12,792 nt of DNA from contig DBXJ01000094.1 in NCBI GenBank assembly GCA_002309475.1, positions 1 through 12,792 of the forward strand. Direction: 5' to 3'. Origin of the DNA: Bacteroidales bacterium UBA1215 (lineage in GTDB: Bacteria > Bacteroidota > Bacteroidia > Bacteroidales > WCHB1-69). The notes beneath the pieces were generated by a model. It searched no databases. It saw only the letters and a list, made by a program, of their open reading frames with translations, and was not told where the DNA came from. The position numbers and the translations under genes are program-made. Of the stretch, positions 1-5,747 are shown in pieces (position 1 is the stretch's first letter; each line of letters begins with the position of its first letter).

Positions 1-4
1 ATTG

Positions 5-12
5 TATCTTTG
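5..12 (+). promoter_or_regulatory. Putative adk promoter -7 box (TATCTTTG)
   Basis: TATCTTTG matches the Bacteroidota sigma-ABfr -7 consensus TANNTTTG and lies 40 bases before the adk ATG. The expected -33 TTTG element would fall before the window, so only half of the promoter can be judged. The box alone should occur by chance about once every one to two kilobases per strand at this base composition. Position is therefore the main support. Confidence 0.55.
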
Positions 13-52
13 CAAAAATATTAGAAAAATTGAATTCAAAAAATTATAAGAA

Positions 53-622
53 ATGTTAAACATTGCATTATTTGGACCTCCCGGGTCAGGAAAAGGCACA
101 CAATCAAAAAAATTGCTGGAGAAATACCATTTGGTATATATTTCTACAGGCGACATACTCAGAGAACAAATTGCACAACAAACCGCATTAGGTTTGCAGG
201 CCAAACAACTCATCGACAAAGGACATTTGGTACCTGATGAATTGGTGGTGAAACTATTGGAAGAAAAAATGGACAACAACCCGAAAGCAGATGGTTTTTT
301 GTTTGACGGCTTTCCAAGAACTTTTGAGCAAGCCGGAATTTTAGAAGACCTGCTCTCTAAAAGAAACATGAGCCTATCGGGCATGATCAGTTTGGAAGTG
401 CCAGAAAAAGAACTTACTGAACGTTTGTTACAAAGAGCCAAAACTCAAGGTCGTAGCGACGACACCAAAGAAGTGATAGAGGCACGCTTTAAAGAATATG
501 CCTCCAAAACCATGCCGGTAATCGATTTTTATAAAGGTTTGAACAAATACCATCCCATCAACGGTGTAGGAACATTGGACGAGATATTTGCAAGAATACA
601 GCAAGTGATAGACAATCTATAA
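53..622 (+). CDS. adk: Adenylate kinase (short form)
   Basis: Cytosolic adenylate kinase, interconverting ATP + AMP and 2 ADP, and so balancing the adenylate pool. The 189-residue product has the P-loop GPPGSGKGT at residues 8-16, the AMP-binding STGDILR at 31-37, FDGFPRT at 84-90, and the arginine-bearing segment GRSDD at 133-137. The LID is the short type: it lacks the roughly 27-residue insertion and zinc-binding cysteines of long adenylate kinases, which explains the length below the usual 210-220. The ATG at 53 leaves only three residues before the first beta strand, as expected. A -7 box lies 40 bases upstream. No clear terminator follows; 146 bases separate it from the next gene, which has its own promoter box. 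The identity is secure from the motifs. Confidence 0.97.
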   Translation: MLNIALFGPPGSGKGTQSKKLLEKYHLVYISTGDILREQIAQQTALGLQAKQLIDKGHLVPDELVVKLLEEKMDNNPKADGFLFDGFPRTFEQAGILEDLLSKRNMSLSGMISLEVPEKELTERLLQRAKTQGRSDDTKEVIEARFKEYASKTMPVIDFYKGLNKYHPINGVGTLDEIFARIQQVIDNL

Positions 623-716
623 TGTATTGGCACTTATTAAAAATAGTGCAAAACCTATATTCACCAAGGTGCTAAGACAAATGAAAGGATATTGCCTATA
701 TTTGAAAAATTTTTAT

Positions 717-724
717 TACTTTTG
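717..724 (+). promoter_or_regulatory. Putative promoter -7 box of the PepSY-like gene (TACTTTTG)
   Basis: TACTTTTG fits TANNTTTG. A TTG at 692-694 lies 22 bases upstream, at the long end of the accepted -33/-7 spacing. The box ends 44 bases before the ATG at 769. The rest of the 623-768 interval is AT-rich, with one weak 5-bp inverted repeat (630-634 / 645-649) and no T-run. I see no other gene or RNA in it. Confidence 0.5.
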
Positions 725-768
725 CATTATGAAAGAAAAAAATAAATGTTTAATTTAACTATTAAAGT

Positions 769-1185
769 ATGAAAAAGTTGTTAATTCTCACGTTATTATT
801 AATCGTTTCAAGTACATTTGCTTGTAATGACCGTCCGATTACTTTTAACAATCTGCCACAGAAAGCACAACAGTTTATTAACACACATTTTAAAAATGTC
901 GGAATGTTTTCCGCTAAATATGATGACGGAGAATATGAGGTTATCTTAAAGAATGGTACCAAAATTGAGTTTACCCGACAAGGTGAATGGAAAGATGTGG
1001 ACTGCCAAACCTCCGAAGTGCCTTCCACTATAGTACCAGCGGCTATCCGCAACTATGTAAAAACACAATTCCCCAATAATTTCATTGTCAAAATTGAACT
1101 TAACCACAATGGTTATGATATAGAACTTGACAATGACTTTGATTTAAAATTTGACAAAACCGGCAATTTTCTTTATGCCGACTAA
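769..1185 (+). CDS. Secreted PepSY-like (PF11396-type) protein
   Basis: A small exported protein of 138 residues. Residues 1-18 form a signal peptide (two lysines, then a Leu/Ile-rich core) ending STFA before Cys19. The mature part is two similar units, about 24-77 and 84-138. Each has an opening helix (LPQKAQQFINTHF; VPAAIRNYVKTQF), then paired strands ending in a Lys/Phe-rich turn (IEFTRQGEWKDV; LKFDKTGNF). This matches the PepSY-like family that is common in Bacteroidota. Family members are periplasmic, are sometimes compared with beta-lactamase-inhibitor folds, and have no proven general function. Cys19 sits where a lipoprotein cysteine would, but TFAC is a poor lipobox, so ordinary signal-peptidase cleavage is likelier. 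It is transcribed alone from 717-724 and closed by the hairpin at 1193. Confidence 0.85.
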   Translation: MKKLLILTLLLIVSSTFACNDRPITFNNLPQKAQQFINTHFKNVGMFSAKYDDGEYEVILKNGTKIEFTRQGEWKDVDCQTSEVPSTIVPAAIRNYVKTQFPNNFIVKIELNHNGYDIELDNDFDLKFDKTGNFLYAD

Positions 1186-1192
1186 AATTTAA

Positions 1193-1217
1193 AGCCCGCT
1201 AATGCGGGCTTTTTTTT
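1193..1217 (+). terminator. Rho-independent terminator, possibly bidirectional
   Basis: The stem AGCCCGC / GCGGGCT (1193-1199 with 1204-1210) has a TAAT loop and is followed by eight T residues. It begins 7 bases after the PepSY-like stop codon. It also lies between convergent genes. Read from the minus strand, the same hairpin is followed by TTTAAATTTT, a poorer tail that may still end transcription of the YitT gene. Confidence 0.9.
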
Positions 1218-1259
1218 GTTTAAAAATATCTCTTCTTTACTCCAAATATCATGAAATAG

Positions 1260-2129
1260 TTATAGACGCAATCTGTCAAAATTTTTCCCGAATACACCAC
1301 TTGTTTTTGCTATAGATACAAAAGCAGAGTCGTCAACTTCTTTTATAATTCTGATAATATGATGTTTGTCTTCGCGATGGGCAATAACTAACAAAACTTC
1401 TTTTTCTTCTTTAGTATAAGAACCTTGTCCTTTCAACAAAGTGGCGCCGCGATGCAATTCCTGATTGATACGCTCGGATATTTCCTCCGTTTTTTTGGAA
1501 AATACCATCATTTGATAAGTTTGCCTATATCCTTCTATCACCATATCACTGACAGCAGAAGTGCCCACCATGGCTACATAACTATATATCAAACAATCTA
1601 CCGATTGAACAATAAAATAAGAACAACCGATAATAATCACATTCATCAACAATGACATTCTTCCATAGGAAACATTTCTAAACTGATTGATAACCAATAT
1701 AATTATATCTGTTCCTCCGGTATTTCCGCCATAATTGATGGCAATGCCGATTCCTACTCCCGATATCATCGACCCTGCCAAGGCACATAGCAATTTATCA
1801 TCTACTATAGGGTTGACAAACATAGACTGGAATATGGCAAAAAATGCAGATACTATCACTGTGCAAATGATAGTATTCAAACTGAATTTGAAACCTAAAA
1901 TTCTATACGCCGTAACTACCAACAACACATTGATGACCATGGTGGAAATTCCCACCGGAATTTTTAAGGCAAAATACAGCAATGAAGCTATTCCGCTGAC
2001 ACCTCCGCCCATCAACTGACTTGGCAAAAGAAAAGCACACCAAGCAAAAGCAAAGATGGCTAATCCTAATGTAATGAAAAACCATCTTTGTATGCCGTTT
2101 ATGACTTGCTTATATGTCAATTTCTCCAT
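1260..2129 (-). CDS. YitT family membrane protein (YitT membrane domain + DUF2179)
   Basis: An integral inner-membrane protein of 289 residues, a normal length for the family. Hydrophobic segments at about 15-36, 43-56, 60-76, 85-104, 113-132 and 157-177 suggest five or six membrane spans. The glycine-rich motifs GGGVSGIASLLY (41-52) and GGNTGGTDII (134-143) are characteristic of YitT proteins. The soluble C-terminus, about 226-283 (RGATLLKGQGSYTKEEK, then a ferredoxin-like pattern), is DUF2179. The biochemical role of the family is unsettled; substrates have been suggested without agreement. The ATG lies 3 bases after the stop of the upstream minus-strand gene, so the two are almost surely co-transcribed from the promoter near 3422. 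The family call is secure and the function is unknown. Confidence 0.92.
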   Translation of the reverse strand: MEKLTYKQVINGIQRWFFITLGLAIFAFAWCAFLLPSQLMGGGVSGIASLLYFALKIPVGISTMVINVLLVVTAYRILGFKFSLNTIICTVIVSAFFAIFQSMFVNPIVDDKLLCALAGSMISGVGIGIAINYGGNTGGTDIIILVINQFRNVSYGRMSLLMNVIIIGCSYFIVQSVDCLIYSYVAMVGTSAVSDMVIEGYRQTYQMMVFSKKTEEISERINQELHRGATLLKGQGSYTKEEKEVLLVIAHREDKHHIIRIIKEVDDSAFVSIAKTSGVFGKNFDRLRL

Positions 2130-2132
2130 CTA

Positions 2133-3392
2133 TTAGTGTCTTGCCGTTGAACGATTGGTAGAACTACTTGAAGAACTGCTACTCGGAGTAGATTTGCTTG
2201 TAGTAGACGAACTTGCCGGGGCTGTCCGTACTGCAGAACTACTGCTTGTAGAGGTTGACCTTGTGGTAGTAGAAGTACTTGTCGACATCGACTTGCTGGT
2301 TGTACTACTACTTGCCGGTATGGTAGTTCTTGTAGGCACTGATGAAGTGGTTGATCTATTGGTAGTATTTGTGTTGACACTACGATTTACTGATGAAGAA
2401 GTAGTTGTAGTTGTACTTGTCGGACGAGTAACCGTTGATGAAGTGCTTGCTTTCGGTTCAGAATTGATAGTGGTGTTGGTCGTACTTCTTGCTGAACTGC
2501 GATTAGGTGCCGTACTCAATTCTTTGGGTGAGGTAATCGAGATGACTTGTGCCTCCGTTGCCTTTTCGCTCTTGTAAGAAACCACATCATCGTTAAAGGT
2601 CTTTATTCCTTTGTTGACAGCATCCTTGTCGCTGCTAAGTTTCATGGAAACATTTGCATTTTTGTTTAGTTCTGCTGCCAAAGTATTTTCTGTCGGCATA
2701 TCTACTATCAACATTTTTTCATCTTCAGTATAGTAGTTGTTATTCCAAGTGTCAAAATCTTTTGTTTCTACACCATTGGCAGTTGAATAATACTTACTAT
2801 TGCTGTATTTATTATTCGCATTTATGCCACTATTGGATTGTCTTGTGCCATAATTTCCACTATTGCCTCTGTCACCGCCTGCCGGTTTGCCACTTGGTTG
2901 TCCATGATAATTGCCGTGACCATTGCCATGATAATTTCCGTGACCATTGCCATGATAATTATATGGGTGTGGGTTGTAACCGCTATTGGAAGACGGACGT
3001 GGTGGAATCGGTCTGCCGGCAAAGTGATATTTTCTATAATCAAATCCGTAACGATAATAATTATAGTAATTGTTCCAATAATCATTGCAACTATAAATTA
3101 TTTGCAAGCTGTACTTACGTGCCAGATTGGAATGATATACAGCATATGAGTAAAAACCTCTATCATATAAATATTTGGCATATTGTTGATGATTGATCGA
3201 TTTTGCCAAATATCCTGTAGAATAATAGTTGTAGTACGAAACAATTTCGTATGCTTCTGAAATGATATACGAAGTTTTGTTAATGAAATTGCGTGCTGCA
3301 GTTCTGCCTACACTCGCTTTGGCTTCGTTGAAACTAACCAAGAATAAGGTGATTGCGAGTGCGAATCCGATTGTTCTTTTAATTGTTTTCAT
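2133..3392 (-). CDS. Exported protein of unknown function, Tyr-rich with Ser/Thr-rich tail
   Basis: I do not recognise this 419-residue protein. Residues 1-27 are a clear signal peptide (cleavage near AKA/S). Residues about 30-125 are very rich in tyrosine and look like several short amphipathic helices (AEAYEIV- and YAKYLYDRG-type stretches), possibly a helical hairpin array. Residues 144-164 contain a tandem HGNGHGNY repeat. Residues 165-290 are mixed and Asn-rich, with a more ordinary charged part at 208-290. From 291 to the end it is Ser/Thr-rich. After Glu312 there is no Asp or Glu for 107 residues, only scattered Arg and Lys, so the tail is basic and probably disordered. No type IX sorting domain or lipobox is visible. 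It opens the operon with the YitT gene. The ATG at 3392 follows a -7 box by 29 bases. Transcription and the continuous signal-peptide-led frame argue that it is real. Confidence 0.85.
   Translation of the reverse strand: MKTIKRTIGFALAITLFLVSFNEAKASVGRTAARNFINKTSYIISEAYEIVSYYNYYSTGYLAKSINHQQYAKYLYDRGFYSYAVYHSNLARKYSLQIIYSCNDYWNNYYNYYRYGFDYRKYHFAGRPIPPRPSSNSGYNPHPYNYHGNGHGNYHGNGHGNYHGQPSGKPAGGDRGNSGNYGTRQSNSGINANNKYSNSKYYSTANGVETKDFDTWNNNYYTEDEKMLIVDMPTENTLAAELNKNANVSMKLSSDKDAVNKGIKTFNDDVVSYKSEKATEAQVISITSPKELSTAPNRSSARSTTNTTINSEPKASTSSTVTRPTSTTTTTSSSVNRSVNTNTTNRSTTSSVPTRTTIPASSSTTSKSMSTSTSTTTRSTSTSSSSAVRTAPASSSTTSKSTPSSSSSSSSTNRSTARH
2190..2318 (-). repeat. Repeated decapeptide PASSSTTSKS in the Ser/Thr tail
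   Basis: The ten-residue sequence PASSSTTSKS is encoded twice in the tail of the exported protein (residues 359-368 at 2289-2318 and 392-401 at 2190-2219), 33 codons apart. Serine codons differ between copies: AGT AGT in one, TCG TCT in the other, at the fourth and fifth positions. The identity therefore lies in the protein rather than in recent DNA duplication. Confidence 0.7.
2902..2960 (-). repeat. 24-bp tandem repeat encoding YHGNGHGN
   Basis: A 24-base unit beginning CCATGATAATT on the + strand repeats at 2902, 2926 and 2950 (two full copies and a partial third), with a single mismatch between the full copies. On the minus strand it encodes consecutive YHGNGHGN units in the exported protein. 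The period is a whole number of codons, so copy-number change would keep the frame. Confidence 0.9.
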
Positions 3393-3421
3393 AGCTACTT
3401 ATTTTTTAGGTTTCTAAATCG

Positions 3422-3429
3422 CAAAGATA
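3422..3429 (-). promoter_or_regulatory. Putative promoter -7 box of the minus-strand operon (TATCTTTG on - strand)
   Basis: The minus strand reads TATCTTTG here, 29 bases before the ATG of the exported protein. No clear TTG is present at the expected -33 distance. The box lies back to back with the obgE box at 3466, so the two units share a divergent promoter region of about 110 bases (3393-3505). Confidence 0.55.
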
Positions 3430-3465
3430 ACACTTTTTATTGATTCTTTTAATGAAAAAAAATGA

Positions 3466-3473
3466 TACTTTTG
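3466..3473 (+). promoter_or_regulatory. Putative obgE promoter -7 box (TACTTTTG)
   Basis: TACTTTTG fits TANNTTTG. A TTG at 3440-3442 lies 23 bases upstream, slightly long for a -33 element. The box ends 32 bases before the ATG at 3506. If it is used, transcription begins downstream of the earlier in-frame TTG at 3440 and excludes that codon as a start. Confidence 0.55.
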
Positions 3474-3505
3474 CACTTTACTTATACTATATCAAAAATG
3501 ATGCC

Positions 3506-4495
3506 ATGAATGAAAATTTCATAGATTACGTCAAAATATTTTTCCGTTCGGGTAATGGAGGTGCCGGTTCGGCACACTTGGCACGAATTGCCATGAACCC
3601 CAAAGGCGGTCCCGATGGTGGTGACGGCGGTCGCGGCGGTCACATTATTCTAAGAGGCAACGCACAACTTTGGACACTGTTGCATTTAAAATATGCCAAA
3701 CATATTCTTGCCGAAAACGGAGAAGCCGGTGGCAAAAACCAGTGTTTCGGCAAAGATGGTGCAGATGTCTATGTAGATGTACCACTGGGCACCATTGTCA
3801 AAGATGCTGAAACCAACGAACAAGTTGCAGAAGTTATAGAAGACAAACAAGAAATTATCCTGCTAAAAGGTGGTCGCGGCGGCTTGGGCAACGTACATTT
3901 CAAAACTGCCGTTCGACAAACACCTCGTTTTGCACAACCGGGCGAATCAGGATTGGAACGCTGGATGATATTGGAATTGAAGGTGTTGGCAGATGTAGGT
4001 TTAGTGGGTTTTCCTAATGCCGGCAAATCTACATTTATCGCCGCCGTCTCGAATGCAAAACCCAAAATTGCCGACTACCCATTTACTACTTTAGTTCCCA
4101 ACTTGGGCATGGTAAAATACAGAGACAATCGTTCATTTGTTGTAGCAGATATACCCGGCATTATAGAAGGTGCCGCAGAAGGAAAAGGCTTGGGATTGCG
4201 TTTTTTGCGACATATAGAACGCAATGCAGCTTTGATGTTTCTAATACCTGTTGACACTGAAGACATTGTAAAAGAATATCATATATTACTCAATGAATTG
4301 AAATTGTACAATCCGGAATTGTTGGACAAAAAACGTATGCTGGCCATTTCAAAATGCGACCTTGTACCCGCAGAGGAATTGGATAAAATAAAAAAGAATA
4401 TCCAACTGGATATTCCTATTGTCTTTATGTCTTCGCATGCACAAATGGGACTTACACAAGTAAAGGACACACTTTGGAAACTTTTGAATGAATGA
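3506..4495 (+). CDS. obgE: GTPase ObgE/CgtA
   Basis: An essential Obg-family GTPase that acts in late assembly of the 50S ribosomal subunit and in stress signalling. The glycine-rich Obg fold covers residues 1-157 (SGNGGAG, GGPDGGDGGRGG, KGGRGGLGN). The GTPase domain follows with G1 GFPNAGKST at 168-176, the YPFTT switch at 191-195, G3 DIPG at 215-218, G4 SKCD at 282-285 (Ser replaces the usual Asn) and a G5-like SSHAQMG at 309-315. It ends after the G domain at 329 residues without the variable Obg C-terminal domain, as in other short Bacteroidota forms. The frame stays open back to a TTG at 3440, but homology begins at the NENFIDYVK segment. The putative promoter lies between the two starts, so the ATG at 3506 is chosen. 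Confidence 0.96.
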   Translation: MNENFIDYVKIFFRSGNGGAGSAHLARIAMNPKGGPDGGDGGRGGHIILRGNAQLWTLLHLKYAKHILAENGEAGGKNQCFGKDGADVYVDVPLGTIVKDAETNEQVAEVIEDKQEIILLKGGRGGLGNVHFKTAVRQTPRFAQPGESGLERWMILELKVLADVGLVGFPNAGKSTFIAAVSNAKPKIADYPFTTLVPNLGMVKYRDNRSFVVADIPGIIEGAAEGKGLGLRFLRHIERNAALMFLIPVDTEDIVKEYHILLNELKLYNPELLDKKRMLAISKCDLVPAEELDKIKKNIQLDIPIVFMSSHAQMGLTQVKDTLWKLLNE

Positions 4496-4538
4496 AAATA
4501 AAATTTGTAAAATTACGGAAAAATAGTATTTTTTTGTC

Positions 4539-4546
4539 TATTTTTG
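4539..4546 (+). promoter_or_regulatory. Putative pta promoter -7 box (TATTTTTG)
   Basis: TATTTTTG fits TANNTTTG and ends 41 bases before the pta ATG, within the 92-base obgE-pta gap. No TTG sits at the normal -33 distance. No terminator hairpin separates obgE from pta, so read-through from obgE is also possible. Confidence 0.45.
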
Positions 4547-4587
4547 CATTTCAATTAATGAATTATTTAACATAAAACAAAATAAGC

Positions 4588-5589
4588 ATGGATTTATTAG
4601 AACAAATAAAACAAAACGCTATCAAAGCAAACAAATGTATTGTATTGCCGGAAGGTGAAGAAGAAAGAACTTTAAAAGCAGCCGATGTGATTCTATCTGA
4701 AAAAATTGCAAGATTAGTATTACTTGGAAACAAGGAAACTATCCATGCAAAAGCAAAAGAATGGAATCTGACTCATATTGCAGAGGCTGAGATTATCGAC
4801 CCTAACAATAATCCGAAAGCTGATTTTTATGCAAACATGCTTTATGAATTGCGTAAAGCAAAAGGAATGGACATGGAAAAGGCATCTGCATTGGTTAAAG
4901 ACCCCTTGTATTTAGGAACTCTTTTGATCAAAAACGGAGAAGTTGACGGAGAAGTTGCAGGAGCCATGAATGCAACGGGAGACGTGCTACGTCCTGCTTT
5001 TCAGATAGTTAAAACTTTACCCGGCATTAATGTAGTTTCAGGAGCTTTCATTATGATTATGAAAGACAAACAATGGGGCGACAATGGAATTATGGTTTTT
5101 GCAGATTGTGCTGCAGATCCTAATACCGATGAAAACAAATTGGCCCAAATTGCAGTTGTTACAGCAAAAACAGCACGCAATATTGCAGGAATCGAACCAC
5201 GTATTGCCATGTTGAGTTTCTCTACAAAAGGAAGTGCAAAACACGAATTGGTTGACAGAGTTGTCAATGCCACCCGTATTGCAAAAGAAATGGACCCCAC
5301 TTTGGTTATAGACGGAGAATTGCAAGCTGATGCAGCAATAGTTGAAAAAGTCGGTGCTTCCAAGGCTCCGGGCAGTCCTGTTGCCGGCAAAGCAAATGTT
5401 TTGGTATTCCCATCTTTGGAAGTAGGAAACATAGCCTATAAATTGGTTCAACGTTTGGCAGGTGCTCAAGCAATAGGACCTGTTATGCAAGGTATGGCTG
5501 CTCCTATCAACGATTTGTCTCGCGGTTGTTCTGTTGAAGACATTGTTAATGTGGTTGCCATTACTGCCAATCAAGCAGCAGGTATGTAA
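4588..5589 (+). CDS. pta: Phosphate acetyltransferase (short, single-domain form)
   Basis: Cytosolic phosphotransacetylase, converting acetyl-CoA + phosphate to acetyl phosphate + CoA. With acetate kinase it forms the acetate overflow or acetate assimilation route. The 333-residue protein is the catalytic PTA_PTB domain alone, without the N-terminal DRTGG-type extension of long Pta. Visible motifs are VLPEGEEERTLKAA (19-32), SFSTKGSA (210-217), DGELQADAA (242-250), NVLVFPSLEVGNIAYKLVQR (270-289) and GPVMQGMAAPINDLSRGC (297-314). A phosphate butyryltransferase is the only close alternative; the FPxLExGNIxYK pattern and NDLSRG favour Pta. The partner acetate kinase gene, often adjacent in other Bacteroidota, is not here. 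A strong terminator follows directly. Confidence 0.95.
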   Translation: MDLLEQIKQNAIKANKCIVLPEGEEERTLKAADVILSEKIARLVLLGNKETIHAKAKEWNLTHIAEAEIIDPNNNPKADFYANMLYELRKAKGMDMEKASALVKDPLYLGTLLIKNGEVDGEVAGAMNATGDVLRPAFQIVKTLPGINVVSGAFIMIMKDKQWGDNGIMVFADCAADPNTDENKLAQIAVVTAKTARNIAGIEPRIAMLSFSTKGSAKHELVDRVVNATRIAKEMDPTLVIDGELQADAAIVEKVGASKAPGSPVAGKANVLVFPSLEVGNIAYKLVQRLAGAQAIGPVMQGMAAPINDLSRGCSVEDIVNVVAITANQAAGM

Positions 5590-5610
5590 TTATACTATAA
5601 AGACACATTT

Positions 5611-5637
5611 AAAACCCGCAAAAATGCGGGTTTTTTT
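5611..5637 (+). terminator. Rho-independent terminator after pta
   Basis: AAAACCCGCA pairs with TGCGGGTTTT (5611-5620 with 5625-5634) around an AAAA loop, with T residues running from 5631 to 5637. It lies 21 bases after the pta stop. The core resembles the terminator at 1193. Confidence 0.92.
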
Positions 5638-5733
5638 ATGGTTGTAGATTTGAAAAAATGACTCATAAAAGAAAAAAATACAATTTATTTGAAAAAAAAT
5701 TGCAATTAAACACTTTGTTACAAAAAAAATAAT

Positions 5734-5741
5734 TATCTTTG
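5734..5741 (+). promoter_or_regulatory. Putative promoter -7 box of the nuclease/surface-protein operon (TATCTTTG)
   Basis: TATCTTTG matches TANNTTTG. A TTTG at 5714-5717 lies 16 bases upstream, slightly close for a -33 element. The box ends only 6 bases before the favoured GTG start at 5748, implying an almost or fully leaderless mRNA. A second match, TAGATTTG at 5645-5652, could instead give a leader of about 90 bases. The rest of 5638-5733 is AT-rich, with no other signal I can support. Confidence 0.5.
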
Positions 5742-5747
5742 CTGATT

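Noticed and set aside
630..649. Inverted repeat GCACT...AGTGC after adk as a terminator
   Set aside because: The stem is only 5 bp around a 10-base AT-rich loop, with no T-run behind it.
729..758. Nine-codon open frame (MKEKNKCLI) starting close to the expected transcription start of the PepSY-like gene
   Set aside because: It could be a leaderless leader peptide, but it is too short and AT-rich to tell from chance and shows no attenuator hairpin or diagnostic codon run.
2155..2577. Plus-strand open frame with a Val/Leu-rich, membrane-like product
   Set aside because: It is the antisense of the Ser/Thr-rich tail: minus-strand Ser/Thr codons (AGT, ACT, ACA) read as Thr/Val/Leu-type codons on the other strand. 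It has no promoter or start context, and the minus-strand gene is better supported.
2654..3196. Plus-strand open frame rich in Cys, His and Tyr
   Set aside because: It is a shadow of the Tyr/His/Asn-rich half of the minus-strand exported protein, whose codon bias keeps the antisense open. It shows no recognisable domain.
3393..3505. Possible small RNA or riboswitch in the divergent intergenic region
   Set aside because: The interval is AT-rich and fully explained by two back-to-back promoter boxes and short leaders. No stable stem is visible.
5001..5574. Minus-strand open frames opposite pta
   Set aside because: They lie wholly within pta, which has clear family motifs along its length. The antisense products have no family features.
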